A DNA stretch of 64,000 bases from NCBI GenBank assembly GCA_014656175.1, contig BNBX01000008.1, forward strand, positions 163,815 to 227,814, read 5' to 3'. This DNA is from Streptomyces werraensis. Its GTDB lineage: Bacteria > Actinomycetota > Actinomycetes > Streptomycetales > Streptomycetaceae. A model generated the notes under the pieces. The model was not told the origin of the DNA and did no database searches. It saw only the letters and a program-made list of their open reading frames with translations. Position 1 is the stretch's first letter. Every line of letters begins with the position of its first letter. The position numbers and the translations under genes were made by a program. Positions 41,407 to 49,974 of this stretch are shown here, in pieces.

Positions 41407-43928
41407 TGCGGGTCCCGCTTTCCTGGCTGCGGGAGTACGTCGACCTGCCGGCCACCGAGACCGGCCGCGACGTGCAGGCCAAGCTGATTTCGGCCGGGCT
41501 GGAGGTCGAGACCGTCGAGCACCTCGGCGCCGACCTCAAGGGCCCGCTGGTCGTCGGCCAGGTGCTGACGATCGAGGAGCTCGAGGGCTTCAAGAAGCCG
41601 ATCCGCTTCTGCACGGTCGACGTCGGCCGGGCCAACGGCACCGGCGAGCCCCAGGAGATCGTCTGCGGCGCCCGGAACTTCTCCGTCGGCGACAAGGTCG
41701 TCGTGGTCCTGCCCGGCGCCACCCTGCCCGGCGGCTTCTCCATCAGCGCCCGCAAGACCTACGGCAAGGTCTCGCACGGCATGATCTGCTCCAGCGACGA
41801 GCTGGGCATGGGCGACGACGGCTCCCACGGCATCATCGTGCTGCCGCCGGAGACCGAGGTCGGCAAGGACGCCGTCGAGCTGCTGGAACTGGTCGACGAG
41901 GTCCTGGACATCGCCGTCACCGCCAACCGCGGTGACTGCCTGTCCATCCGCGGCGTCGCCCGCGAGACCGCCATCGCCTACGGCCTGCCGCTGCGCGACC
42001 CGGCGCTGCTCGACGTGCCCGGGCCCAACGCCTTCGGCTACCCGGTGAAGGTCTCCGACCCGGCGGGCTGCGACCGCTTCACCGCCCGCACGGTGACCGG
42101 CCTCAGCCCGGAGGCCCGCTCCCCGATCTGGCTCCAGCGCCGGCTCCAGAAGGTCGGCATGCGCCCGATCTCGCTCGCCGTCGACGTCACCAACTACGTG
42201 ATGATGGAGCTCGGCCAGCCGCTGCACGCCTACGACCGCCACCAGGTCCAGGGCGCCATCGGCGTCCGCCGTGCGCAGGAGGGCGAGAAGATCGTCACCC
42301 TCGACGGCGTCGAGCGGAAGCTGCACGCCGAGGACCTCGTCATCACCGACGACCGCGGTCCCATCGGCCTGGCCGGCGTCATGGGCGGCGCCGACACCGA
42401 GATCGCCGACCACGACCCCTCCGAGGAGGGCGCCGGGGCGACGACCGACGTGATCATCGAGGCGGCCCACTTCGACCAGGTGTCGGTGGCCCGCACGGCC
42501 CGCCGTCACAAGCTGTCCTCGGAGGCCTCCCGCCGCTTCGAGCGCGGTGTGGACCCGCAGGCCGCGGCCGCCGCGGCGCAGCGCACCGTCGACCTGCTGG
42601 TGCTGCTCGCCGGAGGCACCGCCGAGGCCGGCGTCACCGAGGTCGTCGCCCCCGGCGCGCCGCACACCGTCACCATGGCCGCCGACCACCCGGACAAGGT
42701 CGCCGGTGTGACCTACGGCCGGGAGACCGTCGTACGCCGCCTCCAGGAGGTCGGCTGCGACGTCTACGGCCAGGACGAGCTGATCGTGACCGTCCCGTCG
42801 TGGCGGCCCGACCTCACCGACCCGAACGACCTCGCGGAGGAGGTCATCCGGCTGGAGGGTTACGAGAACCTGCCCTCCACGCTGCCCAGGCCGCCCGCCG
42901 GCCGGGGTCTGACCGCCCGCCAGCGGCTGCACCGCCGCATCGGACGGGCGCTGGCCGGCGCCGGGTACGTGGAGGCGCTGAACTACCCGTTCGTCAGCGA
43001 GCAGGTCTTCGACCAGCTCGGCCTGGAGGCCGACGACCCGGCCCGCCGCGTCGTCAAGCTGGTCAACCCGCTCAGCGACGAGGAGCCCGCGCTGCGGACC
43101 TCCCTGCTGCCCGGGCTGCTCGCCGCGCTGCGCCGCAACGACGGCCGGGGCTCGCACGACCTGGCGCTGTTCGAGACCGGCCTGGTCTTCCAGCCGCGGG
43201 ACGCCGCCAGGGTCGCCGCGAACCTCCCCGTCGACCGGCGTCCGAGCTCCGACGACATCGCCGCGCTGAACGCCGCGCTGCCCGACCAGCCCCGGCACGT
43301 CGCCGTCGTCCTGGCCGGCGCGCGCGAGCAGGCCGGCTGGTGGGGCAAGGGCCGCCCGGCCGACTGGGCCGACGCGGTCGAGGCCGCCCGGACCGTCGCC
43401 CGTGAGGCGGGCGCCGAACTGGGCATCCGCAAGGGGCAGTACGGTCCCTGGCACCCTGGCCGCTGCGCCGAGCTGACCGTCACCGTCGACGGCGCCGAGC
43501 GCGTCGTCGGACACGCCGGTGAGCTGCACCCGCGCGTCCTGAAGACGCTGGGCCTGCCCGCGCGCTCCTGCGCGATGGAGCTGGACCTGGACGTCCTGGA
43601 GCGGGTCGGCGACACGGTCCCGCAGGCTCCGTCCATCTCCACCTTCCCGGTCGCCACGCAGGATGTCGCCCTGGTCGTCGACGCCTACGTGCCCGCCGCG
43701 GACGTGGAGGCGGCGCTGCGCGAGGGCGCGGGCGAACTCCTGGAGTCCATCCGCCTGTTCGACGTCTACGAGAACGCCGAGCAGCTCGGCGAGGGCCGCA
43801 AGTCCCTGGCCTACGCGCTGCGCTTCCGCGCGAACGACCGCACGCTGACCGTCGACGAGGCGTCTGCGGCCCGCGAGGCGGCCGTCGCCCTGGCGACGGA
43901 CCGCACCGGCGCGGTACTCCGCGGCTGA
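41406..43928 (+). CDS. pheT: phenylalanyl-tRNA synthetase beta subunit
   Basis: 840 residues. An N-terminal tRNA-binding (EMAP-like) domain (residues 40-150, VVGQVLTIEELEG..., SHGMICSSDELGMG), the B3/B4 editing region, B5 domain and the catalytic-like core (NDLAEEVIRLEGYENLPSTLPR), and a ferredoxin-fold anticodon-binding end (PSISTFPVATQDVALVVDAYV). Together with PheS it forms the heterotetramer; the B3/B4 region hydrolyses Tyr-tRNA-Phe. Start ATG overlaps pheS by one base (TGATG), so the subunits are coupled. A large hairpin follows. Confidence 0.97.
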   Translation: MRVPLSWLREYVDLPATETGRDVQAKLISAGLEVETVEHLGADLKGPLVVGQVLTIEELEGFKKPIRFCTVDVGRANGTGEPQEIVCGARNFSVGDKVVVVLPGATLPGGFSISARKTYGKVSHGMICSSDELGMGDDGSHGIIVLPPETEVGKDAVELLELVDEVLDIAVTANRGDCLSIRGVARETAIAYGLPLRDPALLDVPGPNAFGYPVKVSDPAGCDRFTARTVTGLSPEARSPIWLQRRLQKVGMRPISLAVDVTNYVMMELGQPLHAYDRHQVQGAIGVRRAQEGEKIVTLDGVERKLHAEDLVITDDRGPIGLAGVMGGADTEIADHDPSEEGAGATTDVIIEAAHFDQVSVARTARRHKLSSEASRRFERGVDPQAAAAAAQRTVDLLVLLAGGTAEAGVTEVVAPGAPHTVTMAADHPDKVAGVTYGRETVVRRLQEVGCDVYGQDELIVTVPSWRPDLTDPNDLAEEVIRLEGYENLPSTLPRPPAGRGLTARQRLHRRIGRALAGAGYVEALNYPFVSEQVFDQLGLEADDPARRVVKLVNPLSDEEPALRTSLLPGLLAALRRNDGRGSHDLALFETGLVFQPRDAARVAANLPVDRRPSSDDIAALNAALPDQPRHVAVVLAGAREQAGWWGKGRPADWADAVEAARTVAREAGAELGIRKGQYGPWHPGRCAELTVTVDGAERVVGHAGELHPRVLKTLGLPARSCAMELDLDVLERVGDTVPQAPSISTFPVATQDVALVVDAYVPAADVEAALREGAGELLESIRLFDVYENAEQLGEGRKSLAYALRFRANDRTLTVDEASAAREAAVALATDRTGAVLRG

Positions 43929-43948
43929 CGCCGCACGCTGTCCCGTGC

Positions 43949-43990
43949 ACGGGCCGGTCGCAAGGCAGCACGCCTTGGCGACCGGCCCGT
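43949..43990 (+). terminator. pheST terminator
   Basis: A long hairpin: 5' arm ACGGGCCGGTCG-CAAGGC (43949-43966), loop AGCAC, 3' arm GCCTTGGCGACCGGCCCGT (43972-43990), with a single bulged C. About 18 bp pair. It begins 20 bp after the pheT stop. Confidence 0.8.
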
Positions 43991-44401
43991 CGCGCGTGGG
44001 GGCGTCGCTCGCGGCGCCGGGTGATGCGCCCGGTCCGACGCCGGCACACCCCGCCTGCTCGAGGCTCACCGCGCCGCGCCGGACACCCGCCCCGCCGACC
44101 GCGAGCTCCATCGGCGTCGGCGCCGCTGCGGGCGTACCAGGTGCGTCCTTGCCCAGGGGGCCGCTGGGGCCGAGGCGGCCCGGAGGGCCGGAGGGCGGGT
44201 TCCGGTTCGGGCATATGCGAGGGTGGGCGCGGGCATGTCAGGGCTGGTCAGAGAGCGGAACTGCGGCGTCCCGCCGGTTACTCACTCGTTCGGGTGACTG
44301 AGCCGGGTGATGCGGCCGGAAGTGGCGCAGCGGTCGACAGAATCGGACCGGCCTCTCGAGGCCGGTCTGCGCTGTCCGGGCCTATTTGGGGGGCCATCGG
44401 C
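43991..44401. other. intergenic region upstream of the phosphatase gene
   Basis: About 410 bp with no convincing gene. TCACTCG-TT-CGGGTGA (44282-44297) is an imperfect dyad (one mismatch) about 105 bp before the phosphatase start. It could be an operator or RNA hairpin; no clear -10/-35 pair was found. Confidence 0.35.
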
Positions 44402-45466
44402 ATGATCCGCTTCAACCCTGGGGCTCCCCGCGGGGTGCCACCCCGGTTCCTGTCACGGCTGCGCTCCCTGGCGGTGCCCACGGCGTGGGGCGCCGTCGCG
44501 GTCGCCTACCGGCTGACCTGCCCGCTGGCCCGGGACGACGCCCTCGGCGCACGCCTGGTCAGCAGCGCCCTGCTGTGCGCGGTCGGCACCGGCATCGTCC
44601 TGCACATCCGGCGCCGCATGCTGCGCGAGGTCCGGCACGCCCACCGGATCGCCGAGGCCGCCCAGAGCGTGCTGCTGCGGCCCCCGCCCCCGCGGGTCGA
44701 AGGGCTGGCCGTCGCCGCCGCGCACCTCTCCGCCGACCGGGGCGCCCGCATCGGCGGCGACCTCTACGAGGTGACGGCCACCGAGCACGGCGTACGGGCC
44801 GTCATCGGCGACGTCCGAGGCCACGGCCTCGGCGCCGTCCGTACCGGCGCCGCCGTCCTCGGCAGCTTCCGCGAGGCCGCCCACGACGAGAAGACCCTCG
44901 CCGGGGTGCTGGGCCGCCTGGAGCGCGCCATGGACCGGCATCTGCGTGAGCGCGCGGACGGTGACCACCCGGCCCCGGACGGCGCCCCCGCCGCCGAGGA
45001 GTTCGTCACCGTCCTGCTGCTGGAGATCCTCCCGGACGGCGAGGTGCACGCCCTCAACTGCGGCCACCCCTGGCCATACCGGCTGACCGGCGCGGGCGCC
45101 GAGCCGCTGGCCCGCGCCGATCCCCTGCCGCCGCTCGGCCTGTTCCCCCTGCCCGGCGAGCTGCCCGCCACCGCGTGCGGCCGTCTGCTCCCCGGCGACA
45201 TCCTCGTCCTGCACACCGACGGCGCGGAGGAGGCCCGCGACACCGGCGGCCGTTTCTTCCCGCTCGGCGACGTCCTCACCGAGGCGGCCCGCGCCCGTCC
45301 GCAGACGCCCCAGGCCGTCCTGCGGACGGTCCTCACCGCCCTGCTCGAGCACAGCGCCGGCCCGCCGAAGGACGACGTGGCCCTGCTGATCCTCAGAAAC
45401 GAACGCTGCTCCCCGCCCGCGCGGCCGACCCGCGGCGTCCCCCGCTCGGCCACGGCGGAGCGGTAG
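44402..45466 (+). CDS. SpoIIE/PP2C-type membrane protein serine phosphatase
   Basis: 354 residues from ATG 44402; the ribosome site is weak (GGGGGG about 10 bases upstream). Two N-terminal hydrophobic helices (about residues 24-44 and 57-77) precede the SpoIIE domain: ARIGGDLYEV (metal aspartate), AVIGDVRGHGLGA, LHTDGAEEARD and KDDVALLIL carry the acidic metal-binding residues. Such phosphatases usually dephosphorylate anti-sigma-factor antagonists or related switch proteins near the membrane. No STAS or anti-sigma gene is adjacent, so the partner is elsewhere. The Pro/Arg-rich C-terminus is probably disordered. Confidence 0.87.
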   Translation: MIRFNPGAPRGVPPRFLSRLRSLAVPTAWGAVAVAYRLTCPLARDDALGARLVSSALLCAVGTGIVLHIRRRMLREVRHAHRIAEAAQSVLLRPPPPRVEGLAVAAAHLSADRGARIGGDLYEVTATEHGVRAVIGDVRGHGLGAVRTGAAVLGSFREAAHDEKTLAGVLGRLERAMDRHLRERADGDHPAPDGAPAAEEFVTVLLLEILPDGEVHALNCGHPWPYRLTGAGAEPLARADPLPPLGLFPLPGELPATACGRLLPGDILVLHTDGAEEARDTGGRFFPLGDVLTEAARARPQTPQAVLRTVLTALLEHSAGPPKDDVALLILRNERCSPPARPTRGVPRSATAER

Positions 45467-45691
45467 TGCCGCACCCTGCCCGGCCACGGCCGGCCGGTGG
45501 CGCCGCGTGAGGCCGGCGGCCGTCCGCCCCGCCACGGAGTGTCGGGCAGGCGGCCGGGCGGACGGCGAACATACGGGCCGCCGCTGTACGAGGGGGAGCC
45601 GGCGGCCCGGCCGGCCTCTTTCGAGGCAATTCAGTCAACCGGCCGGGCACGCTCCGCGACAGCGCGTGCACACTGCGGATGCGGGCACTCC

Positions 45692-45710
45692 GTTCACACC
45701 CCGTGTGAAC
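45692..45710. promoter_or_regulatory. perfect 8-bp inverted repeat upstream of the XRE-TPR gene
   Basis: GTTCACAC-CCC-GTGTGAAC, ending 45 bp before the ATG and 10 bp before a TACCCT hexamer (45721-45726) that could be the -10. A dyad overlapping the -35 region is a typical repressor or autoregulatory operator position. Confidence 0.55.
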
Positions 45711-45755
45711 GCTCAGCCACTACCCTGTCCGCACCGAGCCACCGGGGGGCCCGAC

Positions 45756-47096
45756 ATGCAGCCCAACACTCTGCTGGACGCGATCCTCGACGAGGCCGGC
45801 ATCTCCCACGCGGGGCTGGCCGCGCACGTCAACCAGGCGGGGCGGGCCCGCGGTCTGACGCTGCGCTACGAACACACCGCCGTGGCCCGGTGGCTGAAAG
45901 GGCAGCGTCCCCGGGGCCAGGTGCCCGACCTGATCTGCGAGGTGCTCGCCGCCCGGCTGCGCCGCCCCGTCACCCTCGACGACGTCGGTCTGGGCGTCCC
46001 CGGCGATCCGGCCGTCCCGCACGCCGGTTCGCTCTCCGGCTTCGTCGAGAGGGCCACCGCCCTGTGGCGCTCCGACCAGCAGGGCCGCCCGCACCTCCTC
46101 GGCGCCCCCGCCGTCACCGGCACGCCGGCCGTGATGCCCGTGTGGGAGTGGGAGAACCCGCCGGAGGACGTGGACGTATCCCGCGGCGGCCCGCACCGGG
46201 TCACCCCCGGCGACCTGGAGATGCTGCGCGCCGCCCGCGCCCACTACGAGCAGATGTACCGCAAGGCCGGCGGCATGGCGACCCGCGCCCGCGTCGTCGG
46301 CTTCCTCAACGCCGAGGCGGCCCCGCTGCTGCGCGGCAGCTACACCGACGCCACCGGCCGCCAACTCCACCGCGCCACAGGCGCCTTGGTCGCCGTCGCC
46401 GGCATCTGCGCCTACGACTCCGACGCCCACGGCCTCGCCCAGCGCTACTTCCACCAGGCACTGCGCCTCGCCAAGGCCAGCGGCGACCGGGGCCTCGGCG
46501 CGTACGTCATCGCCCTGCTCGTCAACCAGTCCCTGTTCATGCGGGAGTTCCGGCAGGCCGTCGCCTTCGCCGAGGCCGCGCTGCGCGCCGCGGGCCACCG
46601 GATCACCCCGGCGCTCGCCTCGGACCTGTACGCGATGCAGGCGAAGGCCTACGCCCATCTCGGAGACGCGGCGGGCGCCTTGTCGTGCATCCGGCGGGCC
46701 GAGGAGTCCGCCGCGCGCATTCACCGCGGCCACGAGCCCGACGAGACCGGCTATGTCCAGCCGGGCCTGGTCAACGTGCAGGTGGCGGAGGCGCTGTTGC
46801 GTCTCGGCGAGCTCGCGGCGGCGGGGGAGCACGCGGCGGCGGCCGTGGACACTCCGGCGCACGACCGGGGCCGGGTGCACCGGCTGGCCATGCTGTGCAC
46901 GGTCGAACTGCGCCAGGGCAACGCCGACCGGGCGGTGGCCGTCGCCGTGCAGATGGCCGAACAGGCCCGCGGCATGGAGTCGCGGCGGCTGCGCGACCGC
47001 CTGCGCGAGGTGCGCGAGCATCTGATCCGCAGCGGGTACGCGGGCACCGCCGAGGCGGCCGAACTCATCGACGGGGCGCTGCGGGTGCCGCTCTAG
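45756..47096 (+). CDS. XRE-like regulator with C-terminal TPR-type helical repeats
   Basis: 446 residues from ATG 45756 (GGGGGG upstream). The N-terminus (residues 1-75, LLDAILDEAGISHAGLAAHVNQAGRARGLTLRYEHTAVARWLKG, quoted in part) resembles a divergent XRE DNA-binding domain. Residues 150-440 are alpha-helical repeats (GAYVIALLVNQSLFMREFRQAVAFAEAALRAAGH..., AMQAKAYAHLGDAAGALSCIRRAE), like those of the Streptomyces NsdA-type regulators that act on development and antibiotic production. This is the expected paralogue type; the target is not known. It is followed by a NUDIX gene 166 bp on, a pairing seen elsewhere in streptomycetes. Confidence 0.8.
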   Translation: MQPNTLLDAILDEAGISHAGLAAHVNQAGRARGLTLRYEHTAVARWLKGQRPRGQVPDLICEVLAARLRRPVTLDDVGLGVPGDPAVPHAGSLSGFVERATALWRSDQQGRPHLLGAPAVTGTPAVMPVWEWENPPEDVDVSRGGPHRVTPGDLEMLRAARAHYEQMYRKAGGMATRARVVGFLNAEAAPLLRGSYTDATGRQLHRATGALVAVAGICAYDSDAHGLAQRYFHQALRLAKASGDRGLGAYVIALLVNQSLFMREFRQAVAFAEAALRAAGHRITPALASDLYAMQAKAYAHLGDAAGALSCIRRAEESAARIHRGHEPDETGYVQPGLVNVQVAEALLRLGELAAAGEHAAAAVDTPAHDRGRVHRLAMLCTVELRQGNADRAVAVAVQMAEQARGMESRRLRDRLREVREHLIRSGYAGTAEAAELIDGALRVPL

Positions 47097-47262
47097 ACGG
47101 CCCCGGGCCGCCCCCGGCGTACGAGGGCTGCCCGGGGCCGCGCCGCGCCCGGCGCGTGCCTCACCGCGCCGCCCCATGCGTCACGGGCGGCCCTCCGTGC
47201 GCCTGCTGTACGGCCGCCGCTGCTGCGATATTGCCCCTTACCCATCGGAAGGCGGCAGAACC

Positions 47263-47805
47263 ATGCAGTGGACGAAACAAAACGAACAGCCTGTGTACTC
47301 AAACCGCTGGTTCAGTGTCAATCTCGCAGACGTCGAACTCCCGGACGGCCGTCACCTCGACCACTTCCTCATACGGCTCAGGCCCGTCGCAGTCGCCACC
47401 GTCGTCAACGACGCCAACGAGGTCCTGCTGCTGTGGCGGCACCGCTTCATCACCGACAGCTGGGGCTGGGAACTCGCGGCGGGCGTGGTGGAGGACGGCG
47501 AGGACGTCGTCCGCGCGGCGGCCCGGGAGCTGGAGGAGGAGACCGGCTGGCGACCGGGCCCGCTGCACCACCTGATGAGCGTGGAGCCGTCCAACGGCCT
47601 CACCGACGCCCGCCACCACATCTACTGGTCCGACGAGGGCGAGTACGTCGGCGACCCCGTCGACGCCTTCGAGTCGGACCGCCGTGAATGGGTCCCCCTG
47701 AAGGTGGTCCCCGACCTGGTCGCCGCCGGTGAGGTCCCGGCCGCCAATATGGCCGCCGCGTTACTCCTGCTGCACCACCTCCGACTCGGCCAGGACGGGC
47801 GCTGA
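47263..47805 (+). CDS. NUDIX hydrolase with a TTA codon
   Basis: 180 residues. The NUDIX box G(x5)E(x7)REUxEExGU is present as GVVEDGEDVVRAAARELEEE (then TGW), with WELAA before it, characteristic of ADP-ribose pyrophosphatase-type members that hydrolyse nucleoside diphosphate linked compounds. Codon 167 is TTA (47761-47763), so synthesis should depend on the bldA tRNA. The ATG has GGAAGGCGG 8-14 bases upstream. It sits downstream of the XRE-TPR regulator on the same strand and converges with the CHAT operon, from which a hairpin separates it. Confidence 0.87.
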   Translation: MQWTKQNEQPVYSNRWFSVNLADVELPDGRHLDHFLIRLRPVAVATVVNDANEVLLLWRHRFITDSWGWELAAGVVEDGEDVVRAAARELEEETGWRPGPLHHLMSVEPSNGLTDARHHIYWSDEGEYVGDPVDAFESDRREWVPLKVVPDLVAAGEVPAANMAAALLLLHHLRLGQDGR

Positions 47806-47829
47806 CACGCGGCCCCGGTCACCGAGGGA

Positions 47830-47860
47830 GCGGGAGGCGGTACCCGCGTCAGCCTCCCGC
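47830..47860. terminator. bidirectional hairpin between NUDIX gene and CHAT operon
   Basis: GCGGGAGGC (47830-47838) and GCCTCCCGC (47852-47860), perfect 9-bp arms and a 13-nt loop. The 3' arm overlaps the last codons of the minus-strand gene ending at 47849. Confidence 0.6.
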
Positions 47861-48670
47861 TTCCGCCAGGTCCAGCAGATGCCCGACCTCCTCGCAGTAC
47901 GGCTCCTGGGAGGGCCCTGCCCCGTCGGCGAGGCCTCCGCCCTCCTGGCCCGCACCGGGGCCGTCCCCGTCCCCCCGCTCGGCGAACCGGGGCTTGCGAA
48001 AGAGGGGATCCGAGACGTAGAAGCCGCGCCACAGCAGTGCCGTACGCTCCGGGCCGTCGAAGCTCGCCGCCATGTTGCTCGGCTCCTCCACCGCGAACCG
48101 CGCCCTCGCCGCCGCGCCCGCCACGCCCGGGGCCCCGGGGACGACCGCGGTGTCGCCGCTCATCCGCACGGTGACGCTGGCCTTGCTCCCCGCGGACACC
48201 AGCACCAGGCTGGGCCCGCTCATCACCACCTCGGTCACGACCACCCAGTCCCGCTTCCACCTCTTGCGCCGGTACAGCTCCAGCACGGCCTCCTCCACAT
48301 CGAGCAGGTCCGCCAGCCGGTGCACCGTCGCCCCGGTGGCCCGTAACACGAAGGAGCCCTCCCGTTCGAAGCTGTAGGTGACGGCGCCCCGGCCGGCCGC
48401 GACGGCGGTCTCGGCCGTGCCGGAGAGGGCACCGGTACGCCGGACCCCGTCGTGGGACGCGTACTCGAAGTCACCCATCGTGCCTTCCGGCTCCGGGCGT
48501 GCGGACACGCCCAGGCTCTCCAGGGTGGTGAACTTGGTCCAGCCGCTGCCGGTGAAGCGTCCCACGTCACCCAGTTCCATGGGTGTGCCGGGAAGCCACA
48601 CCGGCAGCCGCTCGTTGCGCCCCCGGATCTCGTTCCAGAACGCCTCCGGAACACTGCTGACCTGTTGCAT
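47849..48670 (-). CDS. unknown protein, third gene of the CHAT operon
   Basis: 273 residues from ATG 48670, which has GAGGAAAGG upstream. No signal peptide and no membrane segment. Residues 10-70 (EAFWNEIRGRNERLPVWLP..., GRFTGSGWTKFTTLESLG) and about 95-190 (FEREGSFVLRATGATVHRLADLLDVEEAVLELYRRKRWKRDWVVVTEVVMSG, in part) are well-mixed and folded-looking; the C-terminal 45 residues are Gly/Glu-rich and probably disordered. I recognise no family. Leu109 is encoded by TTA (48344-48346). It lies 35 bp downstream of the CHAT gene and is probably a substrate, regulator or effector of that protease; this is inference. Confidence 0.75.
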   Translation of the reverse strand: MQQVSSVPEAFWNEIRGRNERLPVWLPGTPMELGDVGRFTGSGWTKFTTLESLGVSARPEPEGTMGDFEYASHDGVRRTGALSGTAETAVAAGRGAVTYSFEREGSFVLRATGATVHRLADLLDVEEAVLELYRRKRWKRDWVVVTEVVMSGPSLVLVSAGSKASVTVRMSGDTAVVPGAPGVAGAAARARFAVEEPSNMAASFDGPERTALLWRGFYVSDPLFRKPRFAERGDGDGPGAGQEGGGLADGAGPSQEPYCEEVGHLLDLAEAGG

Positions 48671-48705
48671 CGTGCTGCCTTTCCTCGCTGTGCGGAGAGC
48701 CGGGA

Positions 48706-49974
48706 TCAGGACGCCGCCGACACCGGCACGGGCGTCACCTGGAGGGTGGAGACACCGTAGAGGGCGTACAGCAGCCCGACGGGATTGCGCCGGGTCTGCA
48801 GCAGGTCCCACTTCGCGGTGTGCAGGGACTCGCCCACGGTCCGCCCGCCGAGCAGTGCCTCGTAGAACCTCCGGGAGAAGTACTCCGCGATCCGGTCCGG
48901 CAGCTGGGCCACCGTGCCGATCACACTCGGGTTGCGGTTCTTGACGAACGGCTCCATGAGGGACCGGAGGGTCAGCGGATCATGGAGGGCGGTCGAACAG
49001 GCGTTGAGGAACACGAAGGGAAGCCCGCCGACGGTCCTGGGCGCCGCGGCCCAGGCCGGGATCAGGTCGGCCAGCACCTTGTGGACCTCCACCTCCACCT
49101 CCACCGCCTTCTCGCGCTCCGCCGTGGACGACAGATGGAACACCAGCCTGTTGGCCGCCTCGCGGTCGTCGCCGGTGACCGTGGTGTGGCACGACATGTG
49201 CAGTACCTGGTGCGGATGGTTCATCCGCCGGCCGTCCGGGCCGAGGCCGGGGTCCGCCAGATGCCGGGCGAAGGAATGCGTCCCGGGGTACGGCGCGTCG
49301 TCCCCCGGATACGGCCCGTCCAGGGCGATGGCCGGGCGGCTGCGGAAGAAGCCCAACTCGCCTTGCGCGCCCGGATACCCCGCGTGCCAGAGGTAGCGCA
49401 GTGGCAGCCGTCCACCGGAGACCCGCAGCCCCACGGCCTGCCCCGGCCGTTCCATGGCGCGTTCCGTCACGGTGCTCAGTCCAGGGAAGATCCGGGCGGC
49501 CCGCCAGAGCTCGGTGTGGTCCCCGACGCGGTCGTCCCAGTGGAGGTCGAAGAGCGGCAGCAGCTCCCACGGCAGCCACTGCGGAGTGCCCGCCTGCACA
49601 TGCAGGACCGGGACGACTCCGTCCTCGTCCCCCCAGGTGGGGCACCAGCGGCGCATCCGGACACCCAGTTCGTCGTGGATCTCCCGGGCGTTGCGCAGCA
49701 CGCTGGTCAGCAGCACCCGCCCCGCGGCGGCGAGCTGCTGCAGCGACGTCCCGGCGTCCTGGAGCGGAATGCGGGACGGCCGCCGCCAGAACGCCAGCGT
49801 GCGCTGCACGCTCCGCGCGAACCCGGCGGTGCAGTGGCGCAGCACGTCCCCGTCGGCCACGTCCAGGATGAGCGGCTCCTCCGACTCGTCCGGCCCGGTG
49901 AGCAGGAACCGGTGACCGCCGCGGTCCCCGTGGGCGGCGATCGTGACGTTCGGTGATCCGGCCTGCCGTGTCAT
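48706..49974 (-). CDS. CHAT-domain caspase-like protease
   Basis: 422 residues from ATG 49974. The N-terminal part (1-110) is a beta-rich and then helical region without a recognised fold. CHAT landmarks follow: TPQWLPWELLPLF (about 130-142, the LPWELL block), the His motif QVLHMSCHTT (His263) and the Cys motif GLPFVFLNACST (Cys326), and the C-terminal block IAEYFSRRFYEALLGGRTVGESLHTAKWDLL. CHAT proteins are cysteine proteases of the caspase/separase clan, used in bacterial immunity (for example Csx29, gasdermin activation). No TPR repeats are present here. The start overlaps the membrane-protein stop (ATGA). No TTA codon. Confidence 0.87.
   Translation of the reverse strand: MTRQAGSPNVTIAAHGDRGGHRFLLTGPDESEEPLILDVADGDVLRHCTAGFARSVQRTLAFWRRPSRIPLQDAGTSLQQLAAAGRVLLTSVLRNAREIHDELGVRMRRWCPTWGDEDGVVPVLHVQAGTPQWLPWELLPLFDLHWDDRVGDHTELWRAARIFPGLSTVTERAMERPGQAVGLRVSGGRLPLRYLWHAGYPGAQGELGFFRSRPAIALDGPYPGDDAPYPGTHSFARHLADPGLGPDGRRMNHPHQVLHMSCHTTVTGDDREAANRLVFHLSSTAEREKAVEVEVEVHKVLADLIPAWAAAPRTVGGLPFVFLNACSTALHDPLTLRSLMEPFVKNRNPSVIGTVAQLPDRIAEYFSRRFYEALLGGRTVGESLHTAKWDLLQTRRNPVGLLYALYGVSTLQVTPVPVSAAS

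Noticed and set aside
47097..47262. Possible small gene between the XRE-TPR and NUDIX genes
   Set aside because: Only short frames with biased composition; the region is more likely the NUDIX promoter.
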